Positions 34,301-49,300 of a stretch of 64,000 bases of DNA are shown here, piece by piece. The stretch is taken from positions 2,919,001 through 2,983,000 of the forward strand of contig NC_134025.1 of NCBI RefSeq assembly GCF_964204645.1. The letters run 5' to 3'. The first letter of the stretch is position 1, and every line of letters starts with the position of its first letter. The notes under the pieces are model-generated. The model had not been told where the DNA came from and ran no database searches. It saw nothing but the letters and a program-made list of their open reading frames with translations. Made by a program: the position numbers and the translations under genes. The stretch is from Tubulanus polymorphus (taxonomy: Eukaryota > Nemertea > Palaeonemertea > Tubulaniformes > Tubulanidae).

Positions 34301-37300
34301 TTTTCGGGCCGTCACTAGTCCAGCAAGATGGAACACTAAGTTTCTATTCACGCACACACAGAATTAGAGACAGTTCTAGAATTTAGAATGAACCTGGATT
34401 GTTCGTTTTGGTCAATCCCAATTAGTTTATTCTAAAATTCCACGAATCCAATTTAGAACGGACGTTTCGCTAAAAGTTTTAAATGTAATCGCTTGGTCCG
34501 TTCTTAATTGGACTAAATTTAGAACGTTCTAGTTGCGAATGTGGAATATGATGGAAAGAATTTGCGTTCCCCTAATGGACTTACTTCCCATCAACAATGT
34601 TTATATATTTACCAATAAAATAAAGCGACAGTGAATGGATTTTTTTGATACCGAAATCATCACAATTCCCGAAGTATTCTAATGCAAAGAGCTATTCCCG
34701 GCTACGGCTGCTATTGTGTCGAAATGCCGTCAGTCTGGAGGAGTTATTAAATCCCAGTGATGTTGGCGACCGGCTTTCCCTCGAGGCGAACAGTCATTTA
34801 TTTTTCGACCGTAGTCATTTGTGACAAGTAGCATTGTTTCTGTGCAGCCAGAAACTACGGTACATTAGTCCACAAAAAAAAGTTCCTATGGTCTACAAAA
34901 ATAATAGCCGTAAATACTACTGGCCACATATCAATGATCGGTCATGGAAAATATCAACATCAACTCGATTTATGCTCGAAAATGAGCAAATATAATTTTT
35001 TCAATGTTTACCAAAGCGTCTGTATCCAGTTCTCTGAGAGCGCATTGAAAGTAAGCATTTTTTTGTTGTTCCGCCGGCAAACTGTGCCCGCATCATTGAT
35101 GCAGGTTGATAACTTTCTAGCATTTTTTTCTTTTGATTCGTGTCAAGTCGCACATGCGTCGATTATATCCGCACACATTGCAACTTCCATAATCCGCTGT
35201 TAAAGAACCTGCTCACAAGCGGATTAAGCGCCAACAGATTTTCATTCGCTTATTGTCATCGTCACAAAACATACGCTGTAAACCATTAAGATACATTCAC
35301 ACCAATCACATTAATGTATTCTTCTATTTGATTAAGTCATAGGTCGAGTGGACCCGATGAACAATTTACAATCTCTTCATCAGAATGATTTAGAAAGAAG
35401 CCATTTCGATAATCCTTCATTTGTTTCCCTCTCTCAAATACTGAGATCAACTATATTAACTATCGCTTAATCGATGCTAGTTCATTAATAAAATGCATGC
35501 ACCCAGTAACACACACAGAAAAAAAAGATGATTAACAAATCATGAAACTATTCAGTTTCCGCAATCGTACGGAATGTCCCTACAGAAAGGTCAAATTCCA
35601 GGAAATGACGATAGATAATTTTTGTTAAACAACGTGAAAAACTTAGATTTAAACAGAAATAAACGATGGAAGAAGAGATTTTTAAGATTGCATGACTAGT
35701 AAAGTGAGCGTGTTCCTTTCTCATGCGTCAGTTGGCTGCAGCCAATTTCCATTTAGAAATAAATCAATGTAACGGAGCCCCCTGTAACTTACAGGCTACA
35801 GATGTCGTAGGTCACATCATATACATGTAAAACACCAATTGGGTATTGACATTATGTCGTAGCCAAGTTGAAAATACAGTTTTGCTAATTTGAATGATTG
35901 CTTTGTAGAAATATTTGCATCAAAACTCTAAAGTGATATGACTACTGGGATTAGAAAAGGGTTTAAAAATCCCCAGCAATTCTTCAGTTTACAAAGTTCA
36001 GAGTTTGTGGAGAAAAAAATTCCGCCACATTTGTATTAATGGTTAAATTTCAGCGTACATTGACAGCGGCATCAGTAGATGAATTAATGACAGTCGGTGT
36101 CTGGCTACATCCCTCAGGAACGACACTCTATTTTCACAAAACTAGACTCATCCAAACTTAATTTTCGGGATAATTTGATTTAGCATCCATCTTGCTATCG
36201 CGTCTCTGGTAGCAAACCATCAGAGAAACATTTAAAACACGTGCTGAAGGAGCAGCCATAAATTTATTAATTATTTTCAAACAGAGCTGACCCTGGCTAA
36301 TTGCTTTGTTGTATCTTTATGGCGAGGTTAAATTTGCCAGCTAATAAAACCGAGACAAAACCCAATTTTCAGAAAATTGAATCCCCGTAAAACTAATGCG
36401 GTCTCACATGCAACCTGACACGACAGTGATGCATGGGTGTTAAAACTATCAGCTTTATACAGTTCTCATTCTGCTAGAATATTCTCTAGAATAGTTGTGA
36501 AGGTTTATCAAAAATGATAAATATGTAGAATTGAGAAACTGATCCTCCTTTAGTGTATTTTCAATAAAATCTAATTTTAAAGCACGATTCTCGAGGCAAT
36601 CAGGTGAATTAGAAATCAAGCTTTAGATTCAATCCTAACCAAGTTTCACATGACGCGATTCCGACATTTAAGTTTCATGTTTACGTTGCATGCGACTGGA
36701 GCTGAAGATCCACCAGTCGTCAGTACATGTCATGCTAAACATAATTAGCAAACAAATACTTGTATTAATTACCTAAACGAATGCAATAATATGATTGTAT
36801 ATTGCGTGAGGGCTGAGCATGTTCCGCAACCATACTGTAAAACTTGCTTCAATGCCTCTTCTGATGCAGTACTACTACTATCACTTACTTTGAATGGTGG
36901 CAATTTGTAAATATTGTCTACTTTCACGACAACATGCAAAACACCCTCCGAACATGCAAGACAAACATGAAAATTTACGTCAGATTCGGATGATGTCTCA
37001 TATGCATTTATATAACGATTTATCGCATAAGCTCTTTTTATTTACTTTTATCACAATTTACAGGATAAAACGACGACGAAAATAGACAAAGACAAACTGG
37101 AAACCACATAAGCCGATAGAAGTCGAGTTGATTGGAATATTGCTCATATTACTTGAGTTATGGAGGATAATGTGGCCATTAGAGTATGCACAAATCCCGA
37201 ACAATCAGGGATAGTTCTTATTGGTGAAGTAATCTATAATGATCATGTGTATAGGAGAACATCTGAATTATTTATCAAATCTCCTAGCTACGAAACTTGA

Positions 37301-40300
37301 ATCAGTATTTATGAGCTGATAATGAAGCATAGAGACTAACTGCTATTGGTCAGTACATCGATATGTCATCGGATACAACTTTAAATCGGACGTCTTCTTC
37401 ACTTGACCTCAAATCTCTTATCCATCGATAAGATGCTATCTTTCATCAAATTACGTAATACGCTGGTAATTTCTCTCTTTTTTCGGATTCTTTCACAAAA
37501 AAGAGATGAGTCTTGCAGCGGATCACAAGACCAGCAAATATTTTGTAAGGCAATTAGTCAACGTTGCTCGGAAAGTGTGCGTGCCAGAAGGGATTTTTCA
37601 GCACTCAGCTATTTCAGATATATAGACATGATAGCATAAACGAGATGGAATGATATTTGCTGAAAATTAGACCATAAAATCTCGAAAGGCAGCACTCAGG
37701 CTCTTTATGGCGAAACACTAGATGGAAGAACATAAAATGCACAACTGATGATCAAAATACCGAACAAATAAGTAAACGAGACAGATAATGGCGTACAGCC
37801 ATAAACATCGCAAAGGAGTGCAAATGCGTAAATAGCTCTGATGGATTCTCATTTGGATTTAATGGAATTGTTCGCCAAAATGCTACAGTAACTGATGACA
37901 TTAGGATATTTGATTACTTTTACTGATATCCTGAAGTCAAGACAGGTTAATGATACCATTCTCAAATCGGGAATCTGTGACAATGTCAGTTCTGCACTCT
38001 AACGCTTAAAAAGTCAATGATCAAAAATCCCACATCCATCAAAAGCACATAATAACTGCATCATTGACCGTAAATCAAATAATGACGTACATGTGTAATA
38101 CCAAACTGACAATGAAAATACTTGCAATACAGTTTGAATTATTGTATGTGAATCTAATGCGATATAAAATACCAATTTGTCAGGTGTCTAATAGGTTTAT
38201 TATTAGAAAGAAAAAATAGTATATCCCATCATCAGAACAAAATATCAAATCAGGTTTTAATAATTGTCACGTAGACTGTGATAATAATATCTGTGGATAT
38301 CCCGTTATTGAAAATATCACGAGAACTGAAGAACAGAGAATTAATGAACTTCACACCAGTGTCAGAAGTGAAACTCTTTCAAAATAAGAGCTCAGCTTTC
38401 AGAATTTAATGATCGCTAAGGATAAATTGATACAAAAAAGTCTTCATGAAAATTCTGGTATCAGCTTTAGAGTATTTCTGAGTTTGTGAACTTATTCAAT
38501 TTGCGCTAAAGGAAACTGACTTAATTGACAAGATTGCGTGACAGGATGTCTTCTCTGCATTAGCACATGGGTCAATTTTTTCCGCCAGCTCTCAAGAGTG
38601 TCGTCGATTTCCATCTGAGAACCACGGCGACGGCATATACCGAGTAAACTTTTAATTGAAATAATTTCTTATTTCAGCATCATCCTCACCGTTTATCACT
38701 TTAAATTCTCGCCATCCTCTCAGATGTGCGATACTGTTGTCTTATCGATATGAGGAAGACTTTTTTTTACGAAAGCTGTAATATTAGCATCTATTCATGA
38801 GGTGTAAGAAATCCGAGATTTGTCTATTGGCGTTGCATGCAAATCTGTCATTTCGCGGGAACCTAAAAATCATTACGAGTGCATTATGAACCGTTCAGAA
38901 TCGATAGAATGCCATAAAGAACTTTTCCAGGACACATTTACTGTCGACAAACATCTTATTTGGCACATGAACGTCTCGTTTCTGCGTATAAATGCAGCTT
39001 GATTGAAAAACAATATCTGTCCTATGAAAATAACGATAGCGAACGTCGCATGTTTGACACATAGCAGTTCCCCAAAGCAACTCAATCTTGACACCTACTG
39101 TCATGCAAACCAGAATTTATTCCAATACTTGTCTCTGCATCTCTCGAGCGCTATCTGACTGGATATACAAACCTCGCCATATACATAACATATATACAAA
39201 CAATTTATACAGTTCTAGCAGATATGATGGATGAGACTTATCAATACAAAGAACAGAATTGACCAATCTAGCACTGGCGCATAAAATACGGTTTTCCAGG
39301 CTCAAGATAAATATACGTGAAAAATTATTACTTGCACATTTACTTCACCTTTTCACTAAATGACAAGTGAAAACCTAAATTTATCTTCATTTCCTCTCAA
39401 TAATCGTCCATGTTGCGTATACACGAGGAAGTAAGGTAGTAACCGATCTTTTACAGGATATCAAAACTGAGCAGTGAAATTAATATCAGTCAACGATCAA
39501 GTTAGCAATTAAGAAATGCACCCAAGAAATGTCAACGTAGTTGTTTTTTTGTGTCGAAACCATTATCTAATCTGGAAGGCAAAGGGCCAAGTTATCAACA
39601 ACGTGATGTAGGCATTTTTACGTCAATTAACTCTCAAATCAGCCATCGTTGGCAAAACACACAAAAGCCATTATGGGCTGCAGTCGTTCATAAATGCCAG
39701 AAAATGCAGACTTCCTGCAGTAATCTTCGTGAGCAATCGACTGGAGACTCCTGTTAAGTGATCCCTAATCATAGCCTACGCCGGCAGTTATAAGGAGGTC
39801 TCCATGTGAACTGTTGTAATCGCGAAACAATTTCAACGAATGATATTTGAAATTAACATCGCGCCATAGATTAGAAATGGGTATGTGAGAAACGTAAAAA
39901 TCACTCAAGCAAGTTCTAAAACCGATAAGATATTTTCAATAAAGATTTCCTGGATAGTGAAAGCAGATTATCCAAATCAAGCCCAGAGATACTACTATCA
40001 GAAAATCATTTTCTTGTTGTGTGTGTGAACAAGCAATTTATAGAAGTCGAAAAGAAGGTGCGGGGTAAAGAGAATTTAGTAGAGGTGATAAATATCACTA
40101 TTACTCCAGATTCAAGTTGACAGCGTGCATGAGTATCATTCGATTATCTGTTTGCTCTCGTTAGACAGTTACTAGCGTAATACTTTTCCGGTAAATGAGA
40201 TGGGAGGAGCTAAGAATCCGATGACATTCCGTCTGACTTGAGATGATCATTCCAGCGTACACGACGTGAATTATATCTCTTTTATTCGTGGATTATTTCG

Positions 40301-43300
40301 GATGAAAACTGACATCACAAAAGTGGAGTTAGTTCTTCGCGGCGTAATGTACCGAACCTGAACTCAATAACACCCGAGTCCGATCACCAGACACAATTCC
40401 TGTTAGGTTTTACTGTCCCGGATTTAAATAGGCTTACAGCCAATGCTCGTTACTGAATAGCTGTGATATTATTTAATTAAGTTCACCTTTCGACTGCTTT
40501 GAAACATTTCATTATAGTAAACCACCGCGGATAAATGTATCATGAGAAATATTCAGACAGCGCCCGCGCGCTTAATTTTGTACGAAATGAATGTACAATG
40601 CGTCCATTTTATTCCGAATGCATCGCAACCGAATAAACACTTTATTCACAACATTTGAATATCAAATACATTCGTATATTATAATAATCAAATATACGAA
40701 AGTTTCATTTCAATGCACCTCCCATATTTGATTAATAAGTAATGATGACGTAAAAGCGATGCGGTTTATAATTAGATTCAACATGAAACAAGTCTAATTC
40801 AGTCCATTTGAAAGTTTACTCGATTCATTAACTGTCCAATATCAACTGGAGATAATTCATTTCATCTATAACCAATAACATCATACCGGTTAAAACGAGT
40901 TAATATGAGAGTTGTTAATGTAAAAGACGCCCGCTAAATTATATCTCAAATGGACTCAACTATATCACGCATGGATTTATCGTAGTTTCAAAGATACGAT
41001 TAGTTTGGAACCGAGCACTTGTGCCCTTATTTCATAGAAATCTGTAGTTTAACTCATTTGATCCACATGAATTTCACTTGATGAGTGAGTTGATATCACC
41101 TCATCTGATGAGGGAATATCACCTCATCTGATGAGGGGATCTCACTCACCTGATGAGAGGTATGATCCATAAAACCTTCGTGTTAACAAACTGTTTTATA
41201 TTCATTAGAAAATGAGATTTATATTGTTATCGCTTCTACGGATTTTTGGTTACTTAAACTCTCTCTCTCTACCTAAGATGTGAATACTCACCCAAATACC
41301 TATTCTATTCGTATTTGAACGATGCAGATATTTCCTGTACTAATGTCAACTTTTCTGCAACAAAAATGGCTGTTTTGCCTCAGGTAACGAAGCAGCATGG
41401 TTGAAAAATGTAACAGTCAGAGAATATTCTGAATTATAATTCCATTTAAAACGAACAATTGAATTTGATATAATGCTGTGAAACATAATCGGCTTTAAGC
41501 TGAAAATCAAACAACCAAAGTGCTACAGAAATTAGCATCCATTTATTCTGAAACGTATCGTATTTAAGCTATTGACTCCGTATTGAATGTAATACCAAAT
41601 AATGAAATAAGAAAAAAAACTCACAATCGCAGTCAATACTGGTTATCAAATAACACCGCTTGAAAAACTGTGCATTAGGAATATTCTAGAAGATGAACAA
41701 GATCAAATGTAGCCTTGTCCCAAAGAGGCATATTTCACAAATAAGCCTTACTGAAATTCATGATGAGAAATCACTACATCTCCCTTACCATAGCAGGTTA
41801 TTGTAGATACAAAGCGCTTCTGAGAAATCTATTAGAATCCACGTTAAAACGTCTTCAACTTCCGAAACATTTTAGTATACCACAGTAGTATGCACAAGGA
41901 AGTCCTCTTGACTTCTCCCTTTATTGAAATCTTACAAAAGCGTTCACGATTTTTTCTTTACTAAAGACCGGTTGCTTGGAGACTCATTATTCTAACCATA
42001 ATGTTTGTCCTGCACTCAACAAAATTTCAAGAGCCAATTCAAAACACTTGACACAAAGCCGAAGCGAGCTTTTGATTTTTTCTCCTCTTTTCAACCGGTA
42101 GACTAGTACAAAAAGACTATTTTTTTACGGATTCATCCTAAGGAAACACATTCCTGTTCTTCTGAACATAAAATCGACTGACAAATACTATCCGTAATTA
42201 TAGAATTATCATCGTACACTATATAACAAAGATTGAATCATTTTCCTGCAGTTTAAAAGGAAGCTCAATTCGATACCAGCTGATTCTTTACATTGGAATT
42301 ATAGTAAATTCTGATATTGTTTGATTGGTGACTCATGGGCATATCTTATTTTTTGCTCCCTACGTTTCGGCGAAACGAAGCCGATGAACATAATGTAATG
42401 TAAATAGAAAATTTACCGATACGATATTGCAGAAATCAGTTTTTACGCATCGGAATAAGAGGGTCCTACTCGTGTCAATAATGGACCCCCCGGTGAATTA
42501 ATTATCCGGAAATTATACCCACGATGCACCTCGGTCATAGTTCAGTTTTACCCCATCTCACGAAACGACAATGAAAAATTTGACGCTGGAATAAATATAA
42601 ATGAGGAAGAAATAGAGAATCGTTCGCTGGCGTTCAAATCGAAGAATCAGATAACTCATCGGCGGCGCATTACTGATTGATTCCGTTGTTCCGTGGCTGT
42701 TTATCGAACGAAAAAACACCGAACCACAGTCGACAAACAAGAGAAATCTAATAAGCAACATCGTATTATTGTAGACAATAATAACAGCTTTATTCATTGA
42801 TACACGGTACAAATACCGTATTGTCAATGAACCAACATTAATGAAATATCGCACAATGTTGTTTATATAAAATGAGCTGAAAACCAAGAAATTATACAAA
42901 CAACGACTCAGTGTTGATACGTTTTATACGCGGAGATGCTACAAAGAATAGGCCTAATTCATTTGAAATATGGGTTTTTTCTCATGCTCGGCGTCCAGGG
43001 AAGAATACACCTGTTTCATGTAACAACATTATTGTATAGTCATTACTTAACAGAACAAAATAATATTTAACCGCATGAACCCGCGAAACAAACATTCTAC
43101 AGCAACAAGAATTAATTAAGAAAGGAGACTATTTACAGTAACAAAAACGTCAGTATGAAAACACGATATAGAAATAATAGTTTAGCCGTGTTTAGACAAG
43201 GAAAGAGATGTTACAGAATTCTTTATTTAAATGATGGGAATACTGCAAGTGTCGTCACAGCAGGATCAGTGACGCGATGGCCTGCTCTGTTTTACCAACT

Positions 43301-46300
43301 GTGGGCACTATACAGAAAATACACAACGATTTTTTGCTTAACGGGATCACTTTTGATAATGTTAACTCGCGCTATTGGATCCAATAATGCGATTTACTTT
43401 GACCCGCCTCCACCGAGCCTCAGGGGCATGATTAGTGTTAGAGTAAAAGTCACAATAACCTCTCAAATACAGTCAATTGAGCCCAGCACGAGACAGAACT
43501 GAGAAAGTAATAGATACAATACTAGAAAGAAAAAGAGCTTCGCGCGTAGCTTTACTGATGCTATACGGTGAAAATAGAGGATAAATAAGAAAGGATGACT
43601 CGTAATGTCAGCTTACTGAACCATGAATTTACAAGCAAAACGCATGAGTGATATTATCAATACAAATCCATACATTGTCTTTCCCGAGTGTCCTTAAAGA
43701 CAATTAGCCAAGTCAGCGCTTCCCACGAAAATCTCCCGACAAATATGGATTATCGTTCCCCAGTGGTAAATTTCTATGTCAAATTCGATAAGATAGTCAC
43801 ATATATGTGAGCACCATTTACTCGACGGGTCGCGGCCTCTACGAGTCAATAATTCTACAAAACTGTCAAATTCGATCCTAAATGAATTTTTGAAAAAAAA
43901 GCTTTTTTTCTATCCTGACGCTTTTGTTGCCAGCGTGAATCCAGTAGCATATCGGGGGAAACAAAAAACGCGCAAATGATAGAACTAAAAGCTATGAAAT
44001 CCATAAACTGCATTATATGATGGGTCTACTATCAAAAGTATAACAATTCTTTTGATTGAGTCAGTGTATGAATAAATCATTATCTCTAACTCCATAACTC
44101 AGCGTGGCGAATATAACAACCTGCATTTATCGATACACAACCTGAAGTTTGTCGAAATGGCCGCAAATCGGATATTCACAGCCAAACATTGTAACGACAG
44201 TATACGATCGTGTATCATATACGTTTCTGGTGCTTATACAGCCGCGATTATGCGTAGAAAATTTGGCCCAGGTCAAACTGGCCCGGACCAGACCCGAATC
44301 ATGCCCTTCACACGTAAATCATTCAGCCATCATGACGATGCAGCTGTGGCAAGTGAGGTGAGTCACGTCCGGCATCCGCACGGAATAATTTGACCCGTGC
44401 TGAAAATTTGGCACTGACCTGATCCGACGTTTTTGACCCATTTGACACCAGTCTGAACGCTTGGCCAGGGTTTAATGTGGTACGGGCCTAATTTGTCCCG
44501 GGTCAAAAACGCTTGTGGGATCACGACTCGTATTTGCATCATAGTTAACAGAATGTTTATATGGAAATAAAACATTAAAGATTAATTCTAGGAAATAATT
44601 ATCATTACGATTATTACCTTGGAAATATGCTTTAGTGCGGAGGTAGCTGACACTGAGTCGGAGGATAGACAGTTTGTCTAGTTTTGAGATGATACTCTGT
44701 TCGAATGGCAGCAGACTCGCTAAAGTATCGAGTTCGCCGTTCAATCGTTCCCGGTGTCGTTTACTCGGGTTGCTCTTAGGAGGATCTTTCATAGGTGGCT
44801 TCACGCTGAAAATATATTTAAAAAAAAAACATGTAGAACTAAGTTCTTGCTCGTAAAAGATACATTTATGGATGATATGGCAGTAGATGATGTTTAAGGG
44901 CAATCGTCTATTGCATAAAAGGCCGCCACGGCTAATTGACCAAAATCATAGCCATAATCAAAGATGCGAAATAACTTTTCATCGTAATTAACACCTTTTA
45001 TATATCGACAATCGAGAAAAGATTCCGATGTTCGTTCTGATTGCTTGCGCTTCTCGATGAGTCAAACCCACGTCAATTACATAGCAGTACTCTACAATCA
45101 GACATCAGTCATTCGACATCGTGATAACCGTTCTCTACACGGTTTTTCATCGATGATGAATTCATCCAGTCTTCTATTTCCACTGATTTTTATGGTAGAA
45201 GAATGGCAATCAAGATTGTTTTATCCGGCAATATTCAACGAAGTTTACAAGCACATCCATTCAAATCCAAAAATGATACACTATAAAGATTTAACCCGAG
45301 ATACATATGAACCCAAGGCAAATACTGGTTATCAAATTTGTGATATGTATTGAATATTTCTATCATCATATTTCAAATGATATTATCACTCTACATTAAG
45401 GCGTTGGCACTCGATGCTTTGATGTATTTTTGGTATTTTATTGCCGTACTACTGAAAAATGCTAATCTATAACTTCTAAAATATATGAAATCATAAACGC
45501 GATCAATACAGCTAGTAAATATACATATATTATTATAAACATGAAAGTTATTTGATTTCGTGAAAGTTGTTGCCTGCTTCGGGCTATACACATTTACTAT
45601 AGACTATACCCGGTAAGTCTGAAACACTCTGTCAGTGCTGTAACAATGTATGATAAAATCTCACAATATTATGATATGAGAAAGTCGTAAAGGTGTTCGT
45701 TGAGCGAGTATATATTTCAACGTATCAGCAATATCTTAATAGTCATCTTCAGGAATACTGATGACTGTCAGGATAAAGTCGAAACGTCGAAATAAACAAC
45801 TGCTCAAGAAAATATTTCTGATTCGTTTTTGTACTGATAATAATAGTCTGAAAGTTTGTCTTGTCCCTTGATGTTTGCCGCAATCAGCTTTAATTCCGCC
45901 CATCTTAAACAATAAAACACATACATGAAGTAATTTCTTCTACGCACAGTCCAATAGATAATAATGATTGTGGTCGTCTCGAGGGGTTTTCTTTAATAGC
46001 ACCTTCAATTTTGAGAAATATCGCAACGCGACAGGACTGCGGTTCGCATCTGTGAAAATGTCTGTGTGAAGCTTGGGATAACACATCATAAATAAACCAA
46101 TTAAAGTCGTAGTCCAGCGCAGATAGACAGTGACAGGCGTATGAATTAATCAGTGACGATTTGTGACAATTTTATCATACTCTGGGGAGTCTGAATTCCA
46201 ATTAAACGACAATCTCACTGCGGTTTTGCGGTGAATAATACGGATCATATGCCGGATTAAACAGAATTTCAAATTACTAACATTACGCGTATATATTGCA

Positions 46301-49300
46301 TACTATATGCGAAATATTTACAAAATATTGTAATATTTTTCAGTTAAATCAACTTTTAAATAAAACCTGGATCATGTTATGTCAGTGTTATCGCTATTAG
46401 GATGTATTGAAACCAACATTCTTAAAGATTCGGGAGAATTAAAGGATTAAGATTTAATTTACAGTGATTAAAGGATTAAAACCATAGCAATGACCTCAGC
46501 AACCACTCAGTTGAAATGGGATTTATAAGCACGGAATCTGAAGGTTTTCTTTGAATTCAGGAATGGGAAATATTGAAGAAAAATACTGTAGTTTGTACAT
46601 GTATATATAAGTGATGTTAGATAATCATGGAGTTGATTAGTTTTGTGGGGAGGTAGTACGTGGTTAGTACCCAGCTGAAGAGGAAGCCGAGGGAGGAATC
46701 GGATGGACCAATTCCTTCATCACAGATCAGCGGGATATCTCCTGTCAGATGACCAAACTGATATAATATCAACAAAGCTGTGACACTAATAACTGACCCG
46801 CCTTTTGTAGAGGATAACAATGACATCCGATGGTCAAATTTCGGCTGTTCCTTCCATCTATCCCTAATTATCCTCTTAACGGATAATGGAGCCTTAGCAC
46901 CTAATTCAGCCTCATCCCAATAGTTCTGTGTCTTCTCAGAAGTCTGTCCATACATTCGAATTTAATTTAACAGCATCTCCGACAAATTTTCCCAGCAGGT
47001 GATTTGCAACGCATTGTCGAATACGATAGATATCTTGAAATGGTAGGTAGCTATTGACTCTCGTCACAAGTCCAACGATAGACATTCTAATCAGAAGCTG
47101 AATAGTGGCTTCGACAGCTATCCGAACACTAAAATAGAACTTCCAAAATTGCAGCCAATTACCTTTCTGGTGACAATGGTGACAGCTGCTTCTGCTGTAC
47201 AGTTAGAAATGTGAGATGTTGGTTCATCTGCAGGTTCTCAGTAGATACATGAGGGTAGCATATCGTGTGCGGGAAGGACAGGGATAGGGTACACAATATT
47301 CAGACAGGCTGCAGACACAACCTGTTTACAAACACTGTTTTCATCTCTAGATACTTCGATGGCTTTCGGATTAAATACAATAGTTCATTTTTTCTACATT
47401 GAGTCCGAGGACGAACTTTTGAAAGGGCGTGAGCTTAGAAAGGTTAACTAACCGGTATGATTGTGTATCGTCATGGTTGTAAATAAGTCATACTGATAGA
47501 AGCTTAAATTCAGCAGTGAAAATTAATCAGCCCTAGCATTAATAATTCACACTAGTAAACCTGTCTACAGGTATAGTGAAGAATAGTCTCTCCGTATTTT
47601 TATGGAGCCAGTCGTCCATGCGCGGATCAATTAATCATGGAACCTCGAAAAATAGGCAGGAAAATTACAAGGTGTGTCTTATGAATATTTTAGAAACATC
47701 GGCAGGGAATGATTGAAATGTCGGTAGTATGAACGTGGTTGCAGAGAAAGAAAAAATAGCAGGATAGATTGTTAATCACATCTGAAAAACTGTGCGGTAT
47801 TTACACAAAATTTCAGTAGATCCGATCAGAAAACAGAAATAGTGAAAAATACATCCTCTTTGTGCGGCAGAAGTCATGCTGAAATGAGATTTCCATAATA
47901 GTAAATGATTTCTGTCTATAAAGTAATCAATTATCAAAAGCTTTTTCTGATAACATTGAAATTCTAAAAATGCTAATATTTCTCGGATTGTATTTTTCAA
48001 TCTCTCATTTCCATGCATATATTCAATCGCAAAACAATAACTGAACTCTCTACTGAGCTAGTTGTTTGCCTTTAGGGCAAACGCTTGTTGAAAGAATTGC
48101 ACATTTCATCCATTTTTCTGTAGCAGTTAATTGTCACAGACAGATCGGCTTAGCAGATACTGCGTCATGTTCATTTTACTAGCAAAATGAGGTTTGATAC
48201 CTCGGCGCAGTAATGAGGCTTTTGGGGTATACTACTGCCATAATGATGAGATATATATCAGATCTACATAATCCTATTTCAAGTACCCGGACTATTTTAC
48301 AAAATAAAAGACAAACCAGACGTTTGATCTGCCAACACCCATATAATCAATAGATCTCTTAAATTTACGGCCTCATTTAGTGTCCAGCGCTATTGTCACA
48401 GTTGACACTGAGGACTGATTACATTTCATGGCCTCGAAGCAAAGCAGAGAAAAATATCGATGTGGCTCTGTTTTCAAGAATGGCTATACACTTGGCTACT
48501 GTATGAAGTACTTTTTTTCTAATGTAATAGGTGTCCTATTTCATGGGTGAAATTTGATTTTGTCGTCTATTTGCTCAGTAATCAAGCAGGAGAACATTGG
48601 CCACATATTTGAGAAAATCTTTCAATTGTAAACCATTTTCTCCCGGGTTGAACAGTATTTCTTTTAGACAATGCAATGTGTATAATAAAATAAGTCATTT
48701 CGTACATCTGTTGGTAGAAAACACTGATTTCGAGAGCATAAAAGAACAAACACATCCACAGATTTCTCGATGATGGCAGTACAGATCAGTGGAGCCTGCT
48801 GCAACTTATTGCCAGTCGCCATTCTTCTACTCATTGTCACAATATAAAAATCATGAAATAAAATACGAAACAAAAAGTGCCATCTTTTGATAATCACATA
48901 TAGACCTCTTGCTGGGGATTTATGGCTGATGGCCATCAAAATAGGTCTTCGCCACATCTGGGAATAGAAAAGATCTATTGAAAATGTAGTAAAAAAGAAT
49001 AGGATATGTTTTAAATGAAATAGTTTGTAGAATATCGGCGGGTTTTAATTGAAGAAATAAGTCTGAGGTCGGATATTCTAATCAACATGCTACGTTAGTT
49101 ATCATCACTTGTATCGAGAGAAAATTTCGAATTTGATTAAGAGATAAATGCTGGTAGATTGTATAAGCTGCTTTGGGGATATCTCATAGATTTTGTCGGC
49201 GAAACAGGTTTCCTATAATTCACCTCTATAACGTGATTAAAACAGAGAAACGTAGCCGCAGTAATCCGCGGCTCGCATGTTGTAATTGATTATGAAGCTA

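Larger units (their letters stand above)
32836..44617. other. AHR intron 2 (11.8 kb)
   Basis: It contains the CAATTTAGAACG repeat cluster (34257-34530), a three-unit palindromic tandem repeat (41092-41160), a TA tract at about 32970-32982 and a likely degraded transposon with gacccgg/ggtcaaa repeats at about 44250-44515. Open frames of 113 codons at 42558-42899 (-) and 115 codons at 43155-43502 (+) have no recognisable domain and are probably chance. No nested gene is supported. Confidence 0.4.

Noticed and set aside
36750-36900. Possible extra AHR exon between the bHLH and PAS-A exons
   Set aside because: A donor-like gtaatt exists but the reading frame does not resemble AHR; the exon at 32835-32738 fits both family sequence and splice phase.
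42558-42899. 113-codon minus-strand open frame in AHR intron 2
   Set aside because: Phe/Ile/Tyr-rich as expected from AT-rich DNA; no recognisable family.
43155-43502. 115-codon plus-strand open frame in AHR intron 2
   Set aside because: Starts at a plausible ATG but shows no domain, no splice context and no similarity I know; one such frame is expected by chance over 64 kb.
45045-45353. 102-codon plus-strand open frame in AHR intron 1
   Set aside because: No domain, antisense to AHR, no splice or promoter support.
45758-45788. Calling an active hammerhead ribozyme
   Set aside because: CTGATGA and GAAAC are present, but the intervening stem pairs in the wrong register for a canonical stem II.
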